From contig NC_086383.1 in assembly GCF_036588685.1 (NCBI RefSeq), positions 46,644,448-46,708,447 on the forward strand: a stretch of 64,000 nucleotides of DNA, in the 5' to 3' direction. The position numbers and the translations under genes are program-made. The notes under the pieces were generated by a model. The model was not told the DNA's origin. It made no database searches and saw only the letters and a program-made list of their open reading frames with translations. Origin of the DNA: Mytilus trossulus (lineage: Eukaryota > Mollusca > Bivalvia > Mytilida > Mytilidae). Shown piece after piece: positions 10,591-23,500 of this stretch. Each line of letters begins with the position of its first letter. Within the stretch, counting starts at the first letter, position 1.

Positions 10591-11261
10591 AAATATAACT
10601 TAAGGAATTCTCTGTATGCATGTATTGGCCTCTATTTCTCTCTCTCTTTTCTATAGTAGTTCGATAATTCTGATGTTAAGGAGAAACAATTCCTTGCAAT
10701 TAATAAACAAATCGGTCGAATGCATTATTAATTTGTTTTAAAAAAAGGTGTAGATGTAAATATGTAAATTTGTGAGAATTTATCCATTGTGTTTAATATT
10801 TTGTGTCTTAGCTCTCCTAACGGAGGTAAATCAATAAATGCGCCTCCAAAGAACCAAATTTGTTAAGTGTTATTTTCATTTAGTTGAAATTCTGCTGTGG
10901 AATATTTGTGTAGATAATCATCACCATCATGAAATTTTATGATTAAAGGTCATAATTTATTTTGGTTAAAAAAAATGCTGCTTCATACAAACATTATGAA
11001 TTCAATTAGAAAAATATTATTACGAGTTTTTTAAAATCACGAAACTCGAATTGACTTTCACCAAAAACGCTTAGTCAACATACTGACGTACCCGGTAGTA
11101 CAACTAAACAAAACACGTACAGTATGATTTATTAACGACAAATATATCTACTAGACAAATAAATCCATTCAGTATATATTAAAGTTTTGGATAATATTAA
11201 TCAGAAGAAAGGGTATGGATGTATCTATGCCAATGGAATACAGGTTTCCCGTGGTTGCAGA
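10591..11261. other. Region downstream of the membrane-protein gene
   Basis: AT-rich; only short pyrimidine-rich tracts such as CTCTCTCTC near 10650 are seen. No gene. Confidence 0.4.
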
Positions 11262-11267
11262 TTTATT
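11262..11267 (-). promoter_or_regulatory. Polyadenylation signal AATAAA for the membrane-protein gene
   Basis: AATAAA on the minus strand, 37 bases after the stop codon. Further AATAAA-like sites lie downstream (for example near 11155), so the actual site used is uncertain. Confidence 0.5.
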
Positions 11268-11303
11268 TAGTACAGGTGAGGGAGAACTTGGCTCCTTGTA
11301 TTG

Positions 11304-11510
11304 TTAGGTAAGGATTGATTTCCTTATTGGTGCAATATTATTATGTGCAACTCCATTATTTTCCACGGAACGGGGTTTAGGGTGTATCCGTTTACGTTTT
11401 CGTCGATTAGTTGCCGCTCCACACAAACACCACCAACAACAAACTGTTGCTCCGACTAGTGCTGCCGCTCCGCAAACGGAGGCGATCACCAATGGCCATG
11501 TTTCTGAATT
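11304..11510 (-). CDS. Exon 13: transmembrane helix, cytoplasmic tail and stop
   Basis: 207 nt, residues 510-577 and TAA at 11304-11306. The helix runs from about PLVIASVCGAAALVG through a Cys/Trp-rich end (CCWWCLCG), possibly palmitoylated. The short tail starts with RRKRKR as a stop-transfer signal and has no recognised signalling motif. Confidence 0.88.
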   Translation of the reverse strand, partial: NSETWPLVIASVCGAAALVGATVCCWWCLCGAATNRRKRKRIHPKPRSVENNGVAHNNIAPIRKSILT

Positions 11511-14500
11511 CTGCAAAAAAAGCTAGTTAATCAAGTTTTTGATATTATGAATAATCGATTTATAAACATTTATATATTAATATCATTTAGTTTGTCTGTT
11601 TACTTCAGAACTTCTACAGGGTCATTTTCTCGATTGTAATTTCACAGAACGAGTTTTCGAACCACAGAATTTGTACTTTCAAAGAGCAACATGGCGAATG
11701 TCACTAGTGGAGCAGGCTGTGCGTACCCTTACAGCGCAAATGAGATTCGAATCATTTTTGGTAGGAACAATGTTGTTCTGTCTTTTATATGCCATATAGT
11801 TGTATGCGTACTTGTTTATCGATTCGTCTGGGTTTGTTTTTGTTTTTTTTTTTGTTGTTTTTTTTTTTTTTTTTTGGGGGGGGGGGTATTTTTGTCATGA
11901 CATTGTTATAGTGTACCTCTTGATTGTAATTTATCATTGTGTGATTGTGTTAAGATCTGTAAAAAGAGACATTGCTTTGGAAATTAAGTTACCAACAAAA
12001 CGGAATAGATTGTACTCATTGTACTTCCTCAACAAACAATTACATAAACCTTTTAAAAAATCACAAACATTACATGCAATGACGACAATATTATGCACAT
12101 ACCATAGGTTGTTGTTCTGGATCTGAAATGGAAAATGAACAAATATATTTTACTTATTTTCATCTTTCTCCTAAAACGCTTTTTTTCAATAACATTAGTA
12201 AATGTTCAAGTACTCAAGTTTAGAAGATATCTTCATTTCATACTTTTTTGGTCGACTCTTAATTTTAGTGACTTGTTGTCATTAAGACTTAATCATTAAG
12301 CATTATATCAATTTAATTTGCCTTTCTGTTTTTTAATATTGGATATCATTGAGGCATTGACGATGAATGCTAATTCCGATCGCCTGATGATATATTGTTG
12401 AATTGTCCTTTATAAAAAAAAGTCAAAATTCAAACTTACTATCTGTGTATTTTATTATGATTATTGAATAGTTTGTCTTACATTTTTTTCTATAACGAAG
12501 GTAATCTGGAATCGTTTGAAATGTTACGAGGTAAAAAAGTGAAGGAAAAGCCCATATTTTTTTTAATGATTCGTACCTATTATAACAGAACAAACAAAAC
12601 ATTAATATCTATCCATTATCATTTTCAATAATTGTCTAGATATTGAGTTTTAACAATAGAAAACAAGTTATTGCCTTGTCTCATATACATTTTAATGCTT
12701 ACCAAAATTGCATGTTTTCCCGGTATAATTTTGGACACAGGAACAAGAAAATGTGTTGATATCATTAACACATCTTCCCCCGTGTTTACATGGGTTGGAA
12801 GAGCACTCATCTATTTCTGTCTCACAGTCAACACCAGTATAACCTAAGTAGGAGTAAATACATCATGTTATTGTTGTTACAGGCAAACTTTAGCTGCAAA
12901 ATAATGCGTTCCTTTTTAAGTAAACGATTATTTCGGCAAGATTTGAAATTTTAAGCTATTTCCCTAAAAATATATAAAAAAATACTTACTATAAAACTTA
13001 TCCATCAAAGAGGGGCGACAGACAACATTACACATGACACAACAATAAAGCTTTATTTGGTTTTTTTAAATTGGTATAATGGTCAATAGATCGAAAATAT
13101 CTTTACAAAATAATGACATGATTATTTTCCTGTGTACTGATACCTGTTGTTGTTTTCTTTAACTTGTAGGATGTTTGACAAAAATAATTTAAAAAGGAAT
13201 AAAATATAGATGCTTTTATTGCTACTAACGTATAATTTGCGCTCAATTCAATTATACCAACAACAAGAAAGACATAAACACAACGAAAAGTATTCAAAAC
13301 TAAAGGATAAGCTATAACATTGATTCATTGATTCGTTGTTGTTTGCTTAGAATTTATTAAGATACTACTAAGGTCCCAGAGCCGATGTAAATGTCTTTTA
13401 TAAACTAACGCATTTCCATTATGTCCTTCATTTGAACACTTGTTGTGACGTATTTTCCTAAGTACAATTATTTTCTTAAATGCGCCATTTTATCAATAAG
13501 TTAGATTAGCTACGAAGTTCTCGTCAACTATGCACTGACAGAAACAAGGAATTAGTACATTGAAATCTTGATAAAAAAATATTATAACAAAACCGTACGC
13601 ACTTGAAATAACAATTAGTTCACTAAATTGGAATTTCCGTTGATTGGTTATTATAAGAAATTTAAACGTCTTTTACAAGACATGTATTATTTACAATCAC
13701 TAGATACAGATATGCGTTTGTAAGTATACTGTTTACAAACAGGTGAAGCTCCAAATAAAAATTCGATTCAAAGTGTAATAAATTTAAAAAAAAACAAACG
13801 AAATATAAAATAACAACAAGGTAATTATGTTCGATCACCAGAAACTATGTACATTTTTAACAATGGCCACACTTACTTACTAACATTAAAGTCTTGAATA
13901 AAATTAATGATTGAAATATATGTTTTGTTTAATTCGTTTTCTTCTTTTATTTACCCTCTATCTTCTACAGTTGTTGGAAAAATTTAAACAAATAAGTAAA
14001 AATAGTCATTCATTCAATGAGAAGTAGACATTCTTTGCCTATTTTTGGATCATGTTTAACTGATGTTTGCTGTTACAGTTTGTCCTTTAACTTCTATGGT
14101 TTTGTACAGTTGGTGGCCAACATGTTTCATCGATGTGTTTGATTTCAACCACTCATTATAGAAACAATCATCATGCTCATTATGTAGACAAGATGTGGTA
14201 GGGAATTCACCAATCTCTCTTAACAAAACACAAAGTACATATCTGATAGCACTAACAGTAACAAAATCTTGTTCAAAGCAAAAAACAATTAAACAAAATC
14301 ATGTACTAGTATTTCAGACTAAAATATCAATACACGTCCAACATACAATGGAGTAAGTGAAAAGACTCATCAACATTCAGAAAATTTCAAAAAACATAAC
14401 CTTATGTCTACCAAGATACAGACATCGAAAGATGGATTCCCGAGTGAGAAAACAAAATTGTTTTAGACAAAAGTATGTATTTAAACTTTTCCATTTGTGA

Positions 14501-17500
14501 TAAGAAATCAGTTAGTTAGCCAATTCAGACTGAAAGCGATGACCATGTTGCCTAAGTAGTTGATGAACTATGTTTATGGAAACATTCTAGATCTCATTTC
14601 TTGACTACTGCAGTTTTTCAATAATTCATCTTCTGATATTTTTAAATAAGAAGATAGTTCCCTCCAAGCAGAAACTTCTTGAAGTAAAAAGAAAAAAGAG
14701 AAATTCTATTCTCTGTGTATATAAGTGTACTTAGATGACGGATACTTGGGAAGTCTAATTTAACCACGAACAGTTGACGGAAATTGCTTGAAATAAGTAT
14801 AATGTCATAAAGGTTAATAAACAGACTTGAACTGTTTTGACTTCATGGGTTTGTTTCCGCAAGAAAAACACATAAATATGAAAATAACAAGATTTGGTAT
14901 GATTACTATTGAGACATGTATCCATCATAATTCAAATGATGTGGATATACTAGTATAAAAGTGGATAGTGGGCTATAGAATACTTCTGCATGAAAAATAT
15001 CAAACAATTCAATTGAGACAACTACATGTAATGGCCTATTCTATAATAAAACATTTACGAAAAACAAATATGACAGACATGAACCAACGAAAACCTCTGA
15101 ACTACTCGGACTTTGGACATTAAACAGGCGCATAGAGAATGTGAATGTGTTAAACATGTTTGCTGGCACAAAACACTGTCAATTGGAATGTGTCAAAGAG
15201 ACAACAACCCGACCATAGGGCAGACAACAACTGAAGGCCACCAATGGGTCTGCAATGCCGCGAGAAACTTCAACATCCTGAGTCATTTTTCAGCTGTTCC
15301 CTAATCAAATATGTATACTAATTCAGTAATATTTGGCATCATACTTAACTCCGAATTATACACAAGAAACTAAAATTAAAAATCATAAAACACTAACAAA
15401 GGTCAGAGGCTCCTGACTTAAATGCTGCGGTGTTAAACTTTTTTTTTGAGATCTCAACCCTATTTTTGGTAACAGCATATGATTTAATATTTACTTCATC
15501 AAGATAAAAATATGATACCATAAAACCTACTTCGGTATACAAAAAAACCAACATTATGTAATCGTTGCTAAGCACTGTTTTGATTGCTAATCTTTTTTTC
15601 AGCATGATATTCAATTGACCTACTTTCATTTATTACTTCTAGTTAATCTTGCATGCTTAAACTTTCTATAAATCTGGTTTCACTCTAATTTGTAAAATTA
15701 AAAATCAAAAGGGTTTTTCTGTAGTTCAATCTGATTTCTATCTTTTTCGGCTGTTGCTAAGCAACTTTTGGGTTGCTATGGTCAATTTCATTTTCTTGAA
15801 AAAATAATGATGACTCAGACATCATATATACGACAAAAAAATCATTTACGGTAGCTAAATCCTTAAATACTGCTGTATTTATACCTCATCTGGCAGACAT
15901 TACAAATTTTTGAACCGTTGCTAGGCAAAATTTTTGTTGCTAGGTTGTTGTTAAGCATTTTTTTAAACAGAAATTGAAGTGACTTTTCCATTGCAAACTC
16001 AAGTTATTGTTAAACAAACAATACTATTTTTAATTATGCTTTGTGCGGAGAAAACAATGTATATGTGATAATTTGGTTATTTATTAAAACCGTTGCTAGG
16101 CAATCTTCCTTTCACCGGAACATAAAAAAAATCATAGTCATTAAGAATTTCTATACTAAGACTATCAATGATGTATATATAAACTTATTTGGGAAGGGGG
16201 CCAGAAACGCTTCTTATCATACCTCGTCCTTTCACACTTTAAAAAAAATAATGTCTTGTTTATAGCGAATTTGAAACAAAGAATGTAAAGGAATTGTCTA
16301 ATTTAGGAAAATATTTTAAAGTAAACCACAGATATGAAATTAATATGACAATCATTTGAATGACTCATTCTTTGTCTCCAATTATATTTAAAATGTTATT
16401 GTATATCGTAAATCGGTTTCGCATGTTCGACTTCACGTATTCGCATTTTCGAGTTTTCGACTTTGCAATTTTGTGTTTTCGCCCTAAAGAATATGAAGGC
16501 GAAAACTTAAAATAGCGAAATGGCCTTTACCGGCCACCATGATAAAACATGATGATTTATAGGTTTCAAACAAAAAATATTAACAAGTGAAATATGGTTA
16601 TCTAAAAATTGTAAAAGGAATAAGTTCCATGCTTCGTTGTATACATTGGAAACAAGAACACGTTGAAGAAGTCCTATGAATAATTAAATATAGTTTCGGT
16701 AACTTCTATCTAAATATTTCTGAAGAAAAGTGATATCTAGTCAGTGACTGTATCTGACATAGAAATATACATTCAACGCATTTTGACTGCTCAAATAGAA
16801 CAATTGCAGTATAAAAATATTTATACCATTAACGTTAAAAGTTAGACGTCAAAGAAAATTGTATTTGCGTAAATCTTATCCACTGTTATATGTATTATTG
16901 GTAGATTAAATATTCAAAGGAATAAAATGAATTTATTTTAGGCCTTCGAAATTTGTTCACCTGCCATGCAATCACAAATAAATGCCTTTCCAGTATCTAC
17001 ACATGTACCATTGTTCTTGCATGGAAAATCAGCACATGTCACTCTTGCATAATAAATTTCATTCGAATTCAAATCAAATCTACCCATACACAGTTCTCTT
17101 AAGGTGGTACCTATTAAAACACTACAGGGGATAACTCTGTAAATCAGCTAAACGTTTTAATTACGTTGTGTTGTTAAAGAAATATTAAGCTTATCGATGA
17201 TCAAAATAAGTGTGCGTCAAAGTGCTATATAACCAGTGCAATTTTCCTGATAAAACAGTTGATTCAATTTTTTTTTGAAATTTTTATGTTTTTGTCAAAG
17301 GGAAAGTAAGTACTTTGTCAAAATTTTATGAAAATTAAACGAGCCAAATTTTGTTTAGTTGAGGTGTTTGGTACCACCATAATTTGAAGAAAAGTTTTTG
17401 TAATATCAAAGTTCTGAAATCCTATTCTAATTCAATTTACCAGACGAGGAAAGAAAAACACATTTGTTTACCATAAATAACATGAATATCTGTGAAAGAA

Positions 17501-20500
17501 ATGAAAAATGATTTATATTGGGACTCTTTTTTTCTTTGCAGTTTCCTGTGTTGTAGTATTTTTTATCTTTTTTCTTTTTCGACCGTTTTGCCTTTTCGTT
17601 AGTTTTCCTTTTGGTCATTTAGTTGTTTGTTTTCTTTTGTTAATTGTTTTTGGACGACAAGGGTACATTCTTCCCCTTTTACTGTGATATTAATAGGATA
17701 TCTTCCATCCGTAAAGTCTTTTGATTTTTTTAAAGCCATGTTGACATTGCTTTTGATTGTTTTACAATGATGACTAAATAAGTATATCTAAAATCCGTAG
17801 TCTTTTGATTGTTTTACAATGATGACTAAATAAGTATATCTAAAATCCGTAGTCTTTTGATTAATTGGCACTGATATATACCCCCTGTTTCAAAGTGATG
17901 AGTAAAATAGGATATCTACTATCCGTACCGTCGTCTGGTTTAAACCCATGTTGACATTTTTTTTATCGACATTGATATCTTCCTCTTGTTTCACAAAGAT
18001 AAGAATATGATACTTACTATCAGTACAGTCTTTTGGTTTAAAGCCATGTTGACATTTACATGTTGTCCTGTGCCATAGATTGACGCATTTTCCATTGTTT
18101 TTACATACAATATGCTTTCTGTCACAGTCATTAAAATCTTGAAAAAAAAACGTAACATCATAATTTCTATATTTTGTTAGTATATATCTCATACATTGAC
18201 GTATATAATATGATGACTACATGTACTTTGTGTGTGAATATCTACCATTCTTTGACATGATGATTATGTCCTACCGAGCTAATGAGAATATAAACAAATA
18301 AAGCGATACACAATTTAAACTCACTCGCAAAGCAGCTGGACCTAGCTATCACTGAAAAAAACGTATAAGCTACGTATCCGCCTTAATATCACAAAGTCTA
18401 ATTATTGCATAAAAGTCGAAATAATGAGAAAAAAATCATTCAATTGACGAAAATAGAGTTGTATACGTATGTCGTTTGAAGGCCTTCAGTAAATATTTCA
18501 ACAATTATTGAAAACATAAGAACTGAGAGCAACGCGTTTTGTGAAAAGCTGAATGATTTGGCAATAGTCTTCCTTCGGCATTGTTTTGTTTTATTACTTG
18601 GAATCCTTTTCATGTTTTATCATATAAATAATAGTGAGATCTGGTATATAATATTGAACAAAAAAAAATATATTTCGGACACATCCCATTTATTGCATAT
18701 TGAAACTCTAAATATTTTACGTGAAATTCTAATTAAACCCAATTCGTCCCAAAAGGTAAACTAAACATTAGCAACTCTGCAATACCACGTTATGTGTTAT
18801 TCATTATTTGTATTGTTTCCGTTTTCATATGATAAAATGAACTTACCATTTATCAATCCAACTACACATCGTGTATCAGATGTTATTCTAAAAGTAAAAC
18901 ATGACCTATACATGTAAATATGATGTGTATGCATTGCAGCATAAGTATCGTCATAAAACGCAACACACACTTGGTAAACATAAGGCAAGAAAAGGTCTTT
19001 TTAAAAAAAATTGTTCAAAATAAAGGCAACAGTAATATACCGCTGTACAAAATCATAAATCCATGGACAAAAAAACAAAATCGGGGTAACAAACTAAAAC
19101 CAAGGGAAACGCATTAAATATAAGAGGAGAACAACGACACAACTGTTACACTGAAATTTAACACACACAGAAACGGACCAAGCATCAGACAAATCCCACG
19201 AGAAAAACAAAAATAACATCAAAACCAAATATATTAATTTGGGATAGACAAGTACCGTGACACGTCTTATCGCAATGTGAATTTACACTCTAAAAGAGGA
19301 CAGACCGAGTATGTGCTATAATGTTTATACTTGGTACTTTGGTCACGTTCTTTTCATTATATTTATTCTAATTTGACAAAAAAACAAGCCAGTATAACGC
19401 TCAAGCGAAACTAAATCAGGTTCACAAACCAAAAACCGATGGAAACACATCAAATATAAGAGGAAAACAACGGAAACACTGAATTGCAACAAAACAAACG
19501 CCTAAATACATAGAAACGAACTTTTTGATAACAACTTCCATATCACTTATATGACTTAGTAAGTTAGTACAGGAGATTTTAAGAAAAGTAACTATTTGAT
19601 GAACCAGGTTTTATGGCTTGCTCAACGTCTGGCTTATAAGGTAATAGTAACAATATCGCTAAAATAACAATAATACGTAGCAAGAATACAGTAAAAACAA
19701 CACTCTGGATAGATAAATGCATAAATGATTAATATGATACATTGTAGTACATTAGTCTATGAGTTTGACTGTTCCTCTTGTATCTTTTATCCCTCTTTTA
19801 ACCACTGGTCGATGTCTCTACTGACGGACATTTTGTCCCCGAGGACATCATCCGCCCAGTGGCAAAATTGCATGAACTTATTTTAAATCTATGAGTTTGA
19901 ATGTCCCTCTGGTATCTTTCGTCCCTCTTTTATAACCACTAAGTCGATGTCTCTGATGGTGAAAATTTTGTCCCTGGGGACATTATCCGCCCAATGGCAA
20001 AATTGCATGAATTTATTTTCAATCTATGAATTTGAATGTCCCTCTGGTATCTTTCGTCCCTCTTTTATTACCACTAAGTCGATGTCTCTGCTGGTGAAAA
20101 TTTTGTCCCTGGGGATATTATCCGCCCAATGGCAAAATTGCATGAATTTATTTTCAATCTATGAGTTTGAATGTCCCTCTGGTATCTTTCGTCCCTCTTT
20201 TATAACCACTAAGTCGATGTCTCTGATGGTGAAAATGTTGTCCCTGAAGACATTATTCGCCCAGTTGCAAAATTGCATGAATTTATTTTCATTCTATGAG
20301 TTTGAATGTCCCTCTGGTATCTTTCGTCCCTCTTTTATAACCACTAAGTCGATGTCTCTGATGGTGAAAATTTTGTCCCTGGGGATATTATCCGCCCAAT
20401 GGCAAAATTGCATGAATCTATTTTCAATCTACGAGTTTGAATGTCCCTCTGGTATCTTTCGTCCCTCTTTTATAAGCACTAAGTCGATGTCTCTGATGGT

Positions 20501-23500
20501 GAAAAGTTTGTCCCTGAGGACATTATTCGCCCAGTTGCAAAATTGCATGAATTTATTTTCAATCTATGAGTTTGAACGTCCCTCTGGTATCTTTCGTCCC
20601 TCTTTTATAACCAAAAAGTCGATGTCTCTGCTGGTGAAAATTTTGTCCCTGGGGACATTATCCGCCCAATGGCAAAATTGCATGAATCTATTTTCAATCT
20701 ATGAGTTTGAATGTCCCTCTGGTATCTTTCGTCCCTCTTTTATAACCACTAAGTCGATGTCTCTGATGGTGAAAATTTTGTCCCTGAGGACATTATTCGC
20801 CCAGTTGCAAAATTGCATGAATTTATTTTCATTCTATGAGTTTGAATGTCCCTCTGGTATCTTTCGTCCCTCTTTTATATCCACTAAGTCGATGTCTCTG
20901 ATGGTGAAAATTTTGGACCCGAGGACATCATCCGCCCAGTAGCAAAATTGAATGAATTTATTTTCAATCTGTGAGTTTGAATGTCCCTCTGATATCTTTC
21001 GTCCCTTTTTATAACCACTTAGTCGACGTATCTGTCTAACCATTACAAATATAAACCATCGGTTTATGTAAATTATCTTAAATCAATTCATAAACGAATA
21101 TGAACGTTTGAAACAAAACAAAATGCACTATAATTTGATAGATGATACCGTTGCTGACCACAACAGAATAACGACTGAAAAAAAGCGAAAATATCACACG
21201 GATATATCTAAAGAAACGAAAGTCCTCCAATCAGGTTACCAATAAAAGAACAAATGACAACAATGTACTTTCAACACAGTACTAAGTCATAACATACTAG
21301 GAAGTAAAACAAAAATACTGAACTTAAATGTAAATTCCAAAAGTGTAAGAATTAAAAATGACAAAATCAGTTTTTTTAGATAACGAAATGAATTAAATAC
21401 AACTGTCATATTCCCCACATGGTTCATGCATTTTCCAAAAAAAGGGGAAACCTGGTTTTATTAATTGCCGAACCTCACACTTGTATGGTAATTGTTTATA
21501 GTTCACTTAATATATTTGCAAAATTGGTTGAGCAAACAGATATCATATAAATGTTACAATAATTCGGATCCAGCAGCCAAAAATGAGTAAACATAAATCA
21601 CTGATATACAACAAAACTGACAAAGAATTTCAAACATATATACAAATCTGATAAGATATACAGATAGATTGATCGTAATTACTTATTGCAAGCCACATTA
21701 ACATTGTTCAATCCTTCGTGTGTTAATAAGTTATATCGGCTGTACTGCGATGTCGAATTTAATACAGAAAAAAAAGCTTTTGTAATTCTTGTTAACAATT
21801 AGCTTGAAATCATTATAATATATTATTCTATGTGACAAACAGTTAATGATATATATATAAACATGATTGGATGATTAAGATAAGTCATGCAAATCAAAGT
21901 ATAGACACACTGAATACCTAATAATTTATAGACATAACGTATAGCAATATCAAGGTCGTTTCGGTTGGAGCGGAAATATAATTAAAAGACAAAAAATAAT
22001 AATGTTTTCTGTATCAAATAGCAGTAAAATGAGAACTGGTGTGTTCAGAATTGATTGAATGAGTTTATTCGCAATTAATACACATGATGAAACAATGACA
22101 ATATGTATTGCAGACAAGACACAGCGATAAACAGCATTAAACAACACACATGGTAATTAGAAAATTGATAATTTGAAATTTCATTATCCTTGAAGACAAT
22201 TTTAATGTTTGAATTATCGACTTCTTTATCGTTGTCTGGATCTGTCGACATAGTTACTACTTCAAAGTTAAGATAATCAACTAACTGATACTCGCATAAT
22301 TAAATTTATGGAAAATGATCTTTATGCTGTGTTTAATTTCATTTCTTTATATGTATACGATAAAGTATATTCTATGGTAATTTCCTTGACAAAAATCTTT
22401 GAAAGTTTAATTGAATTCTAATAAGGAGAAATATTTTTTTTAAATGTCTGCTTCCCCAGATAGAGTAATTAGAATGTGAGGGCTTTGCTTAGGGAAAAAC
22501 AAAAAAAAACTATTTCTGAAAAAAACAAGAGGTTCACATAGGTAATAGTTTGTAATCATTTAAGCATAATTCATTAAATTCTGTACCAAAAAATGAAGTA
22601 GGATCCCGGATACAATTGCAATCTGTAATGTGCATATAGAATAAAGCTCATGTCACGATTAAGTGATCCAAATAATTATGATGAAGAAACAAAATAGGAG
22701 ATTGTAAAAAATCATCGTTTAAGAAATATTTTGTGATAAGATCAGTAGGGGATAAAACAAAAGGGTGACGGGTGGAGTCACAGACAGACTATTCTAATAT
22801 ATTCCGCAAATAGCGGGTGGTATGGATTAAACAAAAGAGTCAGTCTGGGAGCTTATCTGCAAATACTTATATCGTTTTAACAACTTAAAAAGTGTGGGGG
22901 GGGGGGTATATTGTCAACTTGTCATTGGTATCAGGCTTAAACATTTGAACGTTATACTTGCGTTCTTTGTAATAGACTCATCAGTGACCACTTGATTCAA
23001 AATATTCAGAAGTGCAAAAAAAGAACGAAGTTGAATAGCATAAAGTTTAAAGTTGAAATTTTGATATTTTAGTGTGTTTAATTATCAATTTCACTCAGAT
23101 TTATTGGCTGAAAGTTTCTGTATATCAATTGTAGGCAAACATGCTTATGGTGTGGAAAAAATATATGTCCTTCAAGATTTTAATTGATAGTTTCATGCAT
23201 ATTGGCATTTTAATAGATCTTTTACTGCTGTTTACAGTCTATCCTTTAGAGTGATTTTAGATTCCATGAAAAACTTGGTCTTTAAAGGCGGTAATATGCC
23301 ATGGCTGACATTCGCAAGTTAATCCCAATTCAGATTTTCTGTATCGATAACGGATTTCAAGATGTTAGAATGTTACTGGCATAATAACGTCATATTTCAT
23401 GTTGTGAAATGATTATCATGTTTGATAATCAACAACTACCAATTTCATTTCATTGGTTGAAAAGTTTCAATGGATGATCTCTGAAAAAGTTAACAGACGA

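Noticed and set aside
11691-12126. Plus-strand frames with long Phe/Gly runs
   Set aside because: They are translations of a poly-T/poly-G tract next to a Penelope-like fragment.
19947-20942. 331-codon open frame of 45-residue repeats
   Set aside because: It is an uninterrupted frame of a 135-bp non-coding satellite; units outside it break the frame, there is no start or splice context, and the unit derives from a mobile-element hairpin.
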